Assembly: GCF_001945395.1 (NCBI RefSeq) | Contig: NZ_MSXV01000019.1 | Coordinates: 1 to 64,000 of the forward strand | Direction: 5' to 3' | DNA from: Pseudomonas sp. PA15(2017) | GTDB lineage: Bacteria; Pseudomonadota; Gammaproteobacteria; Pseudomonadales; Pseudomonadaceae | Length of the DNA: 64,000 bases | Part shown: positions 40,826 through 48,991 of the stretch, in pieces | Numbering within the stretch: position 1 is the stretch's first letter | Layout: the number at the start of each line of letters is the position of its first letter | The notes under the pieces: model-generated | What the model saw: only the letters and a program-made list of their open reading frames with translations | Told to the model about the DNA's origin: nothing | The model's database searches: none | Translations under genes and position numbers: made by a program

Positions 40826-40906
40826 TCAGAAAAGCGGCAATTCGATGTTGATATTGCCGCCCCTGCCTTGCCAAACGGCGGAAAAGCTTTGCCGCTCCTG
40901 CTGCAT
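40826..40906 (-). CDS. Candidate 26-residue small protein antisense to the flgB leader
   Basis: A minus-strand frame of 26 codons reads MQQERQSFSAVWQGRGGNIN and ends IELPLF. It has an unusually good ribosome-binding site (AAGGAG seven bases before the ATG) and an AT-rich TATAAA about 25 bases upstream. An eight-base perfect inverted repeat lies inside it (40834-40841 with 40853-40860), and a further hairpin (40802-40823) comes after the stop. It matches no family I know and could be a chance frame in a structured region. Confidence 0.3.
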   Translation of the reverse strand: MQQERQSFSAVWQGRGGNINIELPLF

Positions 40907-40956
40907 AAGCTCGCTCCTTTTCAGTGATCCTGCTGATTTATAAGTAAAAAAATTAG

Positions 40957-40973
40957 TTGGCACATGCCTTGCT
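40957..40973 (+). promoter_or_regulatory. flgB: Sigma-54 (RpoN) promoter for flgBCDE
   Basis: TTGGCAC-ATGCC-TTGCT matches the -24/-12 consensus completely, 50 bases before the flgB start. In Pseudomonas this operon is class III, driven by RpoN with FleR. Confidence 0.85.
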
Positions 40974-41022
40974 AGGGTCTCTGCACGCAAACCGGCGAGC
41001 CACCCTGGCAAAGGTTCCTGAG

Positions 41023-41433
41023 ATGAGCATCAGTTTCGATAACGCACTTGGCATTCACGAAAAGGCCCTTGGCTTTCGTGCCAAGCGCGCCGAGGTGTTG
41101 GCCAACAACATGGCCAACGCCGATACCCCCGGCTACAAGGCGCGTGATCTGGATTTCGCCTCCGTGCTGGCGCAGCAAGCCGCCAAGAGCAGCGGCAGTG
41201 GCGACTCGGGTCTGAGAACCACCAACAGCCGCCATATTGCAGCAGAAGGCGTGCCAATGGGTGACGCGGCGCTGGCTTACCGCACCCCCACTGCGCCTTC
41301 CATCGATCAGAACACCGTCGATGCCCAGGTGGAGCAGGCCAACTACGCCGAGAACGCGGTCGCCTTCCAGACCAGCTTCACGCTGCTCAACAGTAAATTC
41401 AAAGGGCTCGTCAGCGCCCTGCGTGGTGAATAA
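41023..41433 (+). CDS. flgB: Flagellar basal-body rod protein FlgB
   Basis: This 136-residue proximal rod protein has the N-terminal Flg_bb_rod motif (MSISFDNALGIHEKALG, then LANNMANADTPGYKA near 27-41) and a C-terminal helix (ENAVAFQTSFTLLNSKFK). The ATG at 41023 fits the family start; the open frame goes 22 codons further upstream, into the promoter. No signal peptide is present, as expected for export by the flagellar type III system. It is followed by flgC after eleven bases. Confidence 0.94.
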   Translation: MSISFDNALGIHEKALGFRAKRAEVLANNMANADTPGYKARDLDFASVLAQQAAKSSGSGDSGLRTTNSRHIAAEGVPMGDAALAYRTPTAPSIDQNTVDAQVEQANYAENAVAFQTSFTLLNSKFKGLVSALRGE

Positions 41434-41444
41434 AGGAGCCTGAT

Positions 41445-41888
41445 ATGTCCCTTGCCAGTGTTTTCAATATCGCCGGAACCGGCATGAGCGCCCAGAGCAC
41501 TCGTCTCAATACCATCTCCAGCAACATTGCCAACGCCGAAACGGTTTCGTCGAGCATCGACCAGACCTACCGCGCCCGCCATCCGGTGTTCGCCACCGTT
41601 TTTCAGAACGCGCAGGGCGGCAATAACGGCTCGCTGTTCGCCGATCAGGATCAGTCCGGTGCCGGCGTTCAGGTGCTCGGCATCGTCGAGGATCAGAGCA
41701 GCCTGATGCCGCGCTACGAGCCCAATCATCCGGCGGCGGATGAAGCTGGTTACGTGTATTACCCCAACGTCAACCTGGTCGAGGAGATGGCGGACATGAT
41801 TTCTGCCAGCCGTGCCCTCCAGACCAACGTGGAAATGATGAACACCGCCAAGCAGATGATGCAGCGCGTGCTGACTCTGGGTCAGTGA
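41445..41888 (+). CDS. flgC: Flagellar basal-body rod protein FlgC
   Basis: This 147-residue rod protein has the N-terminal SVFNIAGTGMSAQSTRLNTISSNIANAET motif and the C-terminal NLVEEMADMISASRALQTNVEMMNTAK helix typical of rod/hook proteins. AAGGAG precedes the ATG. It is the second gene of flgBCDE. Confidence 0.94.
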   Translation: MSLASVFNIAGTGMSAQSTRLNTISSNIANAETVSSSIDQTYRARHPVFATVFQNAQGGNNGSLFADQDQSGAGVQVLGIVEDQSSLMPRYEPNHPAADEAGYVYYPNVNLVEEMADMISASRALQTNVEMMNTAKQMMQRVLTLGQ

Positions 41889-41902
41889 GCGGGGAGTGAG
41901 AG

Positions 41903-42577
41903 ATGAGCACTGTTGATGGCGTCAGCTCCAGTTCGGTACTGGACAAATATCAGGTCAAGCAAGATTCCGCGACGCAGAACAAGGAACTGGGTAAAGACCA
42001 GTTTCTCAACCTGCTGGTGGCGCAGTTGAACAACCAGAACCCGCTGGAGCCTCAGGGCAATGGCGAGTTCATCGCTCAGCTGGCGCAGTTTAGTACCGTG
42101 GAAGGGGTCGAGAAGCTGAATTCGAGCATGCAGACCATCCTGTCCGGCTATCAGTCTTCCCAGGCGCTTCAGGCTTCCTCGCTGGTCGGGCGCAAGGTGA
42201 TCGTGCCGGTCGACAAGGCGGTCGTCGATACCAGCGAGAGCTTCAAGGCCAGCGCTGTGCTGCCGACCAGCAGCAGCAACGTGTACGTCAACGTCTACGA
42301 CAGCGCTGGCGCCGTGGTCAGTCGTATCAACCTGGGCGAGCAGCAGGCCGGCAACGTCAGCTTCATCTGGGACGGCAAGGACTCGAGCGGCAACGTCATG
42401 AAGCCTGGTACCTACAGGTTCGAGGCGCAGGCCACGTACGGCAATGAAACCAAAGGGCTTCACACCCTGCTGCCGGCAAACGTCGACAGCGTCACCCTCG
42501 GCGGCAACGAATTGATGCTCAACCTGGCAGGAATCGGCAATGTCCCGTTGTCCCAGGTGCAGGTCATTGGTCAGTAA
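41903..42577 (+). CDS. flgD: Hook cap protein FlgD
   Basis: The protein is 224 residues. The N-terminal export and capping region includes LGKDQFLNLLVAQLNNQNPLEP (about 29-50). The C-terminal tudor-like and FN3-like domains include ADSAGAVVSRI-type strands, with the FLGD_Ig segment FIWDGKDSSGNVMKPGTY. It caps the growing hook and is discarded on completion. It is followed by flgE after 42 bases. Confidence 0.94.
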   Translation: MSTVDGVSSSSVLDKYQVKQDSATQNKELGKDQFLNLLVAQLNNQNPLEPQGNGEFIAQLAQFSTVEGVEKLNSSMQTILSGYQSSQALQASSLVGRKVIVPVDKAVVDTSESFKASAVLPTSSSNVYVNVYDSAGAVVSRINLGEQQAGNVSFIWDGKDSSGNVMKPGTYRFEAQATYGNETKGLHTLLPANVDSVTLGGNELMLNLAGIGNVPLSQVQVIGQ

Positions 42578-42619
42578 TTAACAGGCTGTAATCGCCGGAT
42601 TTTCGGCAAGGAGATTTTC

Positions 42620-44101
42620 ATGTCGTTCAATATCGGTCTTAGTGGCCTGCGTGCTGCGACCAGTGACCTCAACGTAACGGGTAACAACATCGCCAACGCC
42701 GGTACCGCGGGCTTCAAGCAGTCACGTGCCGAGTTTGCCGACCTGTATGCCTCGTCCATGCTCAGCAGTGGCTCCAACCCGATCGGCAGCGGTGTACTGC
42801 TCAGTGACGTGTCCCAGCTGTTCAGCCAGGGCAACATCAACTACACGCAGAACTCACTCGACCTCGCCATTCAAGGCAGCGGCTTCTTCCGCACCAGCAA
42901 CAATGGCGATATCAGCTACACCCGCGCCGGGTACTTCGGTACCGATCGTGAAGGCTTCATCGTCAACAACTTCGGGCATAACCTGCAGGGCTATGGCGTA
43001 GATGCCAACGGTAACTTGCAGAACGGTATCATCGGCAACTTGAGAGTGGAAACCGCCAGCCAGGCGCCGCGCTCGACGAGTACCATCACCCAGCCATTCA
43101 ACCTGAACTCCACCGAGTCCGTACCCGTTTTGCGTCAGAGCGCTTACGATACCGCCTATCAGACGGCCTTCAATGGCGTGCTTTTGCCGGGTAACCCTAA
43201 TCCGACTCCTGCTCAAATCGCGGCGGCTACTGCGGCGGCTACTCCAGCGGAACTCGCGGCGGCGAATGCGGCAGGCGCAACGGCGGGTACGACGGCGGCC
43301 AATGCCTCGTTCAATCCGGCTGACCCGACCAGTTACAACCGCTCCACCTCGGTCAATATCTTTGACGCACAGGGTAATGCGCATTCCTTTACCCAGTATT
43401 TCGTGAAGACTGGTGCGAATAACTGGGATGTGAAGATTCTGGTCGATGGCCGTAATCCGCTCGACCCGACCAGTACCCAGGCGCTGTCGGCTGGGGTGAC
43501 GTTCGATGCGTCGGGTAAAATGCAGGCCATCGATCCGGCTAATTTGAACGCCGGGCTGACGGTCGCTCCCGATGGTTCCATCAACATGAATGGCTGGGTG
43601 CCTGCTGCGCCGACCAACGCTGAAGGTACGACCTGGGCGCCCAATGGCTCTACCGCCAGTGCAGCGATCAAATTCGATTTCCGCGGCTCTACGCAATTCA
43701 ACAGTACCTTCTCGGTCGCCAAGGTGGTGCAAGACGGCTATAGCACTGGCGAACTGGCCGGTTTGCAGATAGATGAAACCGGCCAGCTCTTCGCTCGTTA
43801 CACCAACGGGCAAACCAAGGTTCAGGGGCAACTGGTGCTGGCCAACTTCGCCAACATGCAGGGCCTGACTCCGGTGGGCAAAACGGCGTGGGTGCAGTCC
43901 TCCGAGTCGGGTGAGCCAGTAATCGGTACGCCGAAGAGCGGTACGCTCGGCAGCTTGCAGTCCGGCGCCCTGGAGGACTCCAACGTCGAGCTCTCGGATC
44001 AGTTGGTCAACCTTATCGTGGCGCAGCGCAACTACCAGGCCAACGCCAAGACCATTGAAACCGAGAGCGCGATCACGCAGACCATCATCAATCTGCGTTA
44101 A
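42620..44101 (+). CDS. flgE: Flagellar hook protein FlgE
   Basis: This 493-residue hook subunit has a conserved N-terminus (MSFNIGLSGLRAATSDLNVT, GNNIANAGTAGFKQSRAEF) and C-terminus (LEDSNVELSDQLVNLIVAQRNYQANAKTI). Between them is a surface-exposed middle. Residues about 190-240 are an unusual Ala/Thr-rich low-complexity stretch (PTPAQIAAATAAATPAELAAA), probably a variable outer-domain loop. It ends the flgBCDE operon, with a terminator 54 bases later. Confidence 0.94.
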   Translation: MSFNIGLSGLRAATSDLNVTGNNIANAGTAGFKQSRAEFADLYASSMLSSGSNPIGSGVLLSDVSQLFSQGNINYTQNSLDLAIQGSGFFRTSNNGDISYTRAGYFGTDREGFIVNNFGHNLQGYGVDANGNLQNGIIGNLRVETASQAPRSTSTITQPFNLNSTESVPVLRQSAYDTAYQTAFNGVLLPGNPNPTPAQIAAATAAATPAELAAANAAGATAGTTAANASFNPADPTSYNRSTSVNIFDAQGNAHSFTQYFVKTGANNWDVKILVDGRNPLDPTSTQALSAGVTFDASGKMQAIDPANLNAGLTVAPDGSINMNGWVPAAPTNAEGTTWAPNGSTASAAIKFDFRGSTQFNSTFSVAKVVQDGYSTGELAGLQIDETGQLFARYTNGQTKVQGQLVLANFANMQGLTPVGKTAWVQSSESGEPVIGTPKSGTLGSLQSGALEDSNVELSDQLVNLIVAQRNYQANAKTIETESAITQTIINLR

Positions 44102-44110
44102 GCGTCAGGG

Positions 44111-44178
44111 AGCCGTTGCCGGAATCGGCAACGGCTCGCCGAGCGACAAATTACAGGCTCCCTTGGGAGCCTTTTTTA
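44111..44178 (+). terminator. Double hairpin and terminator after flgE
   Basis: An eleven-base perfect hairpin (44111-44121 with 44126-44136) is followed by an eight-base hairpin (44155-44162 with 44165-44172) that runs into TTTTTT. The second is a standard intrinsic terminator. Confidence 0.8.
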
Positions 44179-44225
44179 TTTATTAAAATCGTTTAAATTC
44201 AATGTTTTATTATTATTTTTGCAAT

Positions 44226-44242
44226 GTGGCACGTGTATTGCT
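44226..44242 (+). promoter_or_regulatory. flgF: Sigma-54 (RpoN) promoter for flgF-flgL
   Basis: TGGCAC-GTGTA-TTGCT matches the -24/-12 consensus. It lies in an AT-rich stretch 51 bases before the flgF ATG and after the flgE terminator, so flgFGHIJK(L) is a separate RpoN unit. Confidence 0.8.
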
Positions 44243-44292
44243 TTTGAGGTTTCATCAGAGCCGCGGGCACGTCGCCCACCTCGGAGGAAAAC

Positions 44293-45033
44293 ATGGACAA
44301 GATGCTGTACATCTCCATGACTGGTGCCCACAACAACACGTTGGCCCAGCGTGCCCACGCCAACAATCTGGCGAACATTTCCACCACCGGTTTTCGCCGT
44401 GATTTCGAGCAGGCGCGTTCGATGCCGATTTTCGGCGAGAGCCAGCCTTCTCGCGTATTCGCCATGAGCGAACGGCCGGGTACCGACTTCACACCCGGCA
44501 CGCTGCAGGAAACCGGGCGCGATCTGGACGTTGCCATCGGCGGCAATGGCTGGCTGGCCGTGCAGGCCCCGGATGGCACCGAGGCCTACGTTCGTACCGC
44601 AAGCCTAAACGTGGATGCCCAGGGCATGTTGCGTACCGGCAATGGCATGCCGGTGATGGGCAATGCCGGGCCGATCGCCGTGCCGCCCGAGCAGAAAATC
44701 GAGATTGGCCAGGACGGCACCATCAGCATTCGCGCGCTCGGCGAGGCACCCCGTGTGCTCGCCGAAGTCGACCGGTTGCACCTGGTCAACCCCGATCTCA
44801 AGCAGATGCAGAAGGGCACGGACGGCATGATCCGCTTCAACGGTCCTCAGCCGCCGGAGGCCGACGCCACGGTGCAGATCACCTCGGGCTTTCTCGAGTC
44901 CAGCAACGTCAATGCGGTCGAGGAGATGACCTCGATCCTGGCGCTGTCCCGGCAGTTCGAGCTGTCCGTCAAGATGATGCGCACTGCAGAAGACAACGAC
45001 ACGGCCATGGCGCGCGTCTTGCAGATGAGCTGA
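44293..45033 (+). CDS. flgF: Flagellar basal-body rod protein FlgF
   Basis: This 246-residue proximal rod protein has the N-terminal MDKMLYISMTGAHNNTLAQR and ANNLANISTTGFRRDF motif and the C-terminal SGFLESSNVNAVEEMTSILALSRQFELSVKMM helix. GGAGG lies seven bases before the ATG. It is the first gene of the second rod/ring operon. Confidence 0.94.
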   Translation: MDKMLYISMTGAHNNTLAQRAHANNLANISTTGFRRDFEQARSMPIFGESQPSRVFAMSERPGTDFTPGTLQETGRDLDVAIGGNGWLAVQAPDGTEAYVRTASLNVDAQGMLRTGNGMPVMGNAGPIAVPPEQKIEIGQDGTISIRALGEAPRVLAEVDRLHLVNPDLKQMQKGTDGMIRFNGPQPPEADATVQITSGFLESSNVNAVEEMTSILALSRQFELSVKMMRTAEDNDTAMARVLQMS

Positions 45034-45078
45034 TAACCAACACGCGGCGCCATCAATCCGGCGCCCGAGGAGAACGCT

Positions 45079-45864
45079 ATGCTTCCGTCACTGTGGGTCG
45101 CCAAGACCGGTCTGTCCGCTCAGGACATGAACCTGACGACCATTTCCAACAACCTGGCCAACGTGTCCACTACCGGCTTCAAACGTGACCGTGCCGAGTT
45201 CGAGGACCTGCTGTACCAGATCCGTCGCCAGCCCGGCGGTCAGTCCAGCCAGGACAGCCAGTTGCCATCCGGCCTGCAGCTCGGTACCGGTGTGCGCATC
45301 AATGGCACGCAGAAAATCTTCACCGCCGGCAGCCTGCAGACCACCGAGCAGCCGATGGACATGGCCGTCAACGGCCGCGGCTTCTTCCAGGTGCTGATGC
45401 CCGATGGCACGGTGTCCTATACCCGTGATGGTAGCTTTCATTTGAGCGCTGACGGCCAGCTGGTCACCTCTCAAGGTTTCGCTTTGGAGCCGGCCATCTC
45501 GCTGCCGCAGGAAGTGCGCACGTTCACCGTTGGCGAGGATGGGACCGCGTCGATCACCACCACCGGTAACCCGCAGCCGCAGATCATCGGCAACCTGCAG
45601 ATCGCCGACTTCATCAACCCGGCGGGCCTGGAAGCGATCGGCAACAACCTGTTCCTGGAAACCGCTTCCAGCGGACCGCCGCAGGTCGGTACACCTGGCC
45701 TCAACGGCCTGGGTACGACCCTGCAGAATACTCTGGAAAACTCCAACGTCAGCGTGGTCGAGGAGATGGTCAACATGATCACCACCCAGCGCGCCTACGA
45801 GATGAACTCCAAGGTCATCTCCACTGCTGACCAGATGCTGTCTTTCCTTACCCAGACCCTTTGA
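45079..45864 (+). CDS. flgG: Flagellar distal rod protein FlgG
   Basis: This 261-residue rod protein starts [20 protein letters not shown], with [22 protein letters not shown]. It ends with the family C-terminus [28 protein letters not shown]. It forms the distal rod on which the P and L rings assemble. The length is typical for FlgG. Confidence 0.95.
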   Translation: MLPSLWVAKTGLSAQDMNLTTISNNLANVSTTGFKRDRAEFEDLLYQIRRQPGGQSSQDSQLPSGLQLGTGVRINGTQKIFTAGSLQTTEQPMDMAVNGRGFFQVLMPDGTVSYTRDGSFHLSADGQLVTSQGFALEPAISLPQEVRTFTVGEDGTASITTTGNPQPQIIGNLQIADFINPAGLEAIGNNLFLETASSGPPQVGTPGLNGLGTTLQNTLENSNVSVVEEMVNMITTQRAYEMNSKVISTADQMLSFLTQTL

Positions 45865-45926
45865 TACCCCGGGGTAGAGCAACCGCTCGCCCCCCGATAC
45901 GCCTGAACGCTGTGGAGGTAGTGGTT

Positions 45927-46640
45927 ATGAACCGCTTGGTGTGTGTGTTCTCGATTCTCGGCAGCGTAGTGCTGAGTGGCTGCGTGGCGCCTGCCGCCCG
46001 GCCGAACGATCCCTACTACGCACCCGTGCTGCCACGCACGCCACTGCCAGCCGCGCAGAACAACGGCTCGATCTTTCAATCCGGGTTCGAAAGCAATCTG
46101 TATGGCGATCGCAAGGCCTTTCGCGTGGGCGATGTGATCACCATCACCCTCAACGAGCGCACCCAGGCGAGCAAGAATGCCACGTCGAAGATCGCCAAGA
46201 ACAGCAACGCCAATATCGGCCTGACCTCGCTGTTCGGCGGCGGGGTGTCGATCAACAATCCCAACTCCAGCCTGAACCCGCTGCAGACCGATGATCTCGG
46301 CCTCAGCGCTCAGTACGGCGCGCAGCGCAGTACCGATGGTTCCGGCCAGGCCGGGCAGAGCAATAGCCTGACCGGCTCGATCACCGTGACCGTCGCCGAA
46401 GTGCTGCCCAACGGCCTGCTGGTGGTGCGCGGCGAGAAGTGGATGACCCTCAACACCGGCGACGAGCTGGTGCGTATCGCCGGCCTGGTTCGTTCCGACG
46501 ATGTGGCCCGTGACAACTCCGTGGCTTCGACCCGTATCGCCGACGCGCGCATCACCTACTCCGGCACCGGTGCCTTTGCCGATGCCAGCCAGCCTGGATG
46601 GCTGGACCGCTTTTTTGCCAGCCCGCTGTTTCCGTTCTGA
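45927..46640 (+). CDS. flgH: Flagellar L-ring lipoprotein FlgH
   Basis: This 237-residue outer-membrane lipoprotein has a lipobox LSGC with Cys at about residue 19 after a short signal sequence ([19 protein letters not shown]). A beta-rich FlgH domain follows, including [18 protein letters not shown] and [23 protein letters not shown]. The ATG at 45927 has GGAGGT upstream; the frame opens earlier, but the signal peptide fixes the start. It forms the L ring in the outer membrane. Confidence 0.94.
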   Translation: MNRLVCVFSILGSVVLSGCVAPAARPNDPYYAPVLPRTPLPAAQNNGSIFQSGFESNLYGDRKAFRVGDVITITLNERTQASKNATSKIAKNSNANIGLTSLFGGGVSINNPNSSLNPLQTDDLGLSAQYGAQRSTDGSGQAGQSNSLTGSITVTVAEVLPNGLLVVRGEKWMTLNTGDELVRIAGLVRSDDVARDNSVASTRIADARITYSGTGAFADASQPGWLDRFFASPLFPF

Positions 46641-46651
46641 GGTCAATGATC

Positions 46652-47749
46652 ATGCGTAAATGGCTCATCACCGCTGCTGCGCTGCTGCTGGCCTCGACCG
46701 CTCAGGCCGATCGGCTCAAGGACCTGGCCAGCATTCAGGGCGTGCGCAGTAACCAGTTGATCGGCTACGGCCTGGTCGTGGGGCTCAATGGCAGCGGCGA
46801 CCAGACTACCCAGACGCCGTTCACCGTGCAGACCTTCAACAACATGATGGCGCAGTTCGGCATCAAGGTGCCGGAAGGCGGCAACGTGCAGTTGAAGAAT
46901 GTCGCCGCGGTGTCCATTCATGCGGACCTGCCGCCGTTCGCCAAGCCGGGCCAGACCATCGACATCACCATTTCCTCGATCGGTAACGCCAAGAGCCTGC
47001 GCGGTGGCAGCTTGCTGATGACCCCGCTCAAGGGTATCGACGGCAACACCTACGCCATCGCCCAGGGCAACCTGGTGGTTGGCGGCTTCGACGCCAGCGG
47101 TGCCGATGGTTCGCGCATTACCGTCAACGTTCCGTCGGCAGGTCGTATTCCCGGCGGCGCCACGGTCGAGCGCCCGGTACCGAGCGGCTTCGATCAGGGC
47201 AACACCCTGACCCTGAACCTCAATCGCCCGGATTTCACCACCGCCAAGAACATCGTCGACCACATCAACGAATTGCTCGGCCCAGGTGTCGCCCAGGCGC
47301 TGGATGGCGGCTCGATTCGCGTCAGCGCGCCACTCGACCCGAGCCAGCGCGTCGACTACCTGTCGATCCTGGAAAACCTGGAAGTGGATGTCGGCCAGGC
47401 AGTGGCCAAGGTCATCATCAACTCGCGTACCGGCACCATCGTCATCGGCCAGAACGTGCGCGTGCAGCCTGCGGCCGTAACCCACGGCAGCCTGACGGTG
47501 ACCATTACCGAAGACCCGATCGTCAGCCAGCCGGGCGCGCTGTCCGGTGGCGAAACTGCCGTGGTGCCGCGCTCGCGCGTCGGCGCCGACGAAGAAAAGA
47601 AGCCGATGTTCAAGTTCGGCCCGGGCACCACGCTCGACGAAATCGTACGGGCAGTAAACCAGGTGGGCGCTGCGCCTTCCGACCTGATGGCCATCCTGGA
47701 GGCGCTCAAGCAAGCCGGCGCTCTGCAGGCTGACCTGATCGTGATTTAA
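46652..47749 (+). CDS. flgI: Flagellar P-ring protein FlgI
   Basis: This 365-residue periplasmic ring protein has a signal peptide ([19 protein letters not shown], cut after AQA) and the conserved start [31 protein letters not shown]. The ATG at 46652 has GAGG nine bases upstream; another ATG two codons earlier is too close to that site. It is assembled with FlgA help around the rod in the peptidoglycan layer. Confidence 0.95.
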   Translation: MRKWLITAAALLLASTAQADRLKDLASIQGVRSNQLIGYGLVVGLNGSGDQTTQTPFTVQTFNNMMAQFGIKVPEGGNVQLKNVAAVSIHADLPPFAKPGQTIDITISSIGNAKSLRGGSLLMTPLKGIDGNTYAIAQGNLVVGGFDASGADGSRITVNVPSAGRIPGGATVERPVPSGFDQGNTLTLNLNRPDFTTAKNIVDHINELLGPGVAQALDGGSIRVSAPLDPSQRVDYLSILENLEVDVGQAVAKVIINSRTGTIVIGQNVRVQPAAVTHGSLTVTITEDPIVSQPGALSGGETAVVPRSRVGADEEKKPMFKFGPGTTLDEIVRAVNQVGAAPSDLMAILEALKQAGALQADLIVI

Positions 47750-47761
47750 AGGACACGCGAC

Positions 47762-48985
47762 ATGGATACTCGACTCTCGGCCGCCGGCACCAGCACCGTC
47801 GACAGCGGCGCCTACACCGATCTCAATCGCCTCAACCAGTTCAAGGTCGGCGGCGACAACGAAGAGAACATTCGCAAGGTCGCGAAGGAGTTCGAGTCGC
47901 TGTTTCTCAATGAAATGCTCAAGACCATGCGTTCGGCCAACGAAGTGTTCGGTGAAGGCAACTTCATGAACAGCAACGAGGCCAAAACCTACCAGGACAT
48001 GTACGACCAGCAGCTGTCGGTGACCATGGCCGGCAACAAGAACGGTATCGGCCTGGCCGACGTGATGGCCCGGCAGATGTCGAAGATGAAGAGCGTCGGC
48101 GAGCGCCCCAATCCGTTCGCCCAGGTCGACGCCCCCGTGCCGGCCGCACCGAGCAAGCCGCTGGCACGTAACGAAGCGGCTGCCGATGTTGCGCCTGCGC
48201 GTGTCGAGAAGATCACCGCCGCGGCTGATTCCGAGCGCAACGACATGACGCTGATCAACCAGCGGCGCCTGTCGTTGCCGGGCAAGCTGGCCCAGCGCGT
48301 CCAGGCCGGTATCGTGCCGGGCGCCGAGTCGGCCACGGCGACTACCGTAGCCAATACGCCAGCCGGCGACGCGGTCGGCAAGCCCCTGGCGAAAGGCGAC
48401 TGGTTGCCCGCCAAAGCCTACGCCGCGCCGGTCGAACGCCGCCTGAACATCAATGGCAGCGAAGATATCGCCAGCCGCACGACGTTCAAGTCGGCCAAGG
48501 AATTCATGGAAACCATGTTGCCGATGGCCGAGAAGGCCGCGGCCAAGCTGGGCGTCGATCCGACCTACCTGGTCGCCCAGGCGGCGCTGGAAACCGGCTG
48601 GGGCAAGTCGATCATCAAGCAGGGCGATGGCAGCAGCAGCTACAACCTGTTCGGCATCAAGACCCACAACACCTGGGACGGCGATTCCGCGCGGGTGATG
48701 ACCATTGAATACCAGAATGGCAAGGCGGTGAAGGAAGCCGCCTCGTTTCGCTCCTACGAGTCCTTCGCCCACAGCTTCGAGGATTACGTGAGCTTCCTGC
48801 AGAACAACGGGCGTTACGAAAAAGCGCTGAGTTCCACCGCCAACCCCGAGCAGTTCGCCCGTGAACTGCAGAAAGCCGGTTATGCCACCGATCCGCAGTA
48901 CGCCCGTAAGGTATCGCAGATCGCCCGCAAACTGTCGACCTACCAGATGATCGCCGCCAACGGCGCGCCCTCGAACCGGGGATGA
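47762..48985 (+). CDS. flgJ: Flagellar rod-cap muramidase FlgJ
   Basis: This 407-residue bifunctional protein has a rod-capping N-terminal domain (about 30-105; KVAKEFESLFLNEMLKTMRSAN), a Pro/Ala-rich linker of about 120 residues that is longer than in E. coli, and a C-terminal GH73 glucosaminidase domain (about 245-400). The catalytic Glu277 lies in AQAALETGWGKS, and YNLFGIK follows. It opens peptidoglycan for the rod. The domain pair is the usual gammaproteobacterial form. Confidence 0.94.
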   Translation: MDTRLSAAGTSTVDSGAYTDLNRLNQFKVGGDNEENIRKVAKEFESLFLNEMLKTMRSANEVFGEGNFMNSNEAKTYQDMYDQQLSVTMAGNKNGIGLADVMARQMSKMKSVGERPNPFAQVDAPVPAAPSKPLARNEAAADVAPARVEKITAAADSERNDMTLINQRRLSLPGKLAQRVQAGIVPGAESATATTVANTPAGDAVGKPLAKGDWLPAKAYAAPVERRLNINGSEDIASRTTFKSAKEFMETMLPMAEKAAAKLGVDPTYLVAQAALETGWGKSIIKQGDGSSSYNLFGIKTHNTWDGDSARVMTIEYQNGKAVKEAASFRSYESFAHSFEDYVSFLQNNGRYEKALSSTANPEQFARELQKAGYATDPQYARKVSQIARKLSTYQMIAANGAPSNRG

Positions 48986-48991
48986 TGAAGC

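Noticed and set aside
46643..48772. 709-residue minus-strand frame opposite flgI and flgJ
   Set aside because: It spans two certain flagellar genes in antisense, has no ribosome-binding site and shows no recognisable domain.
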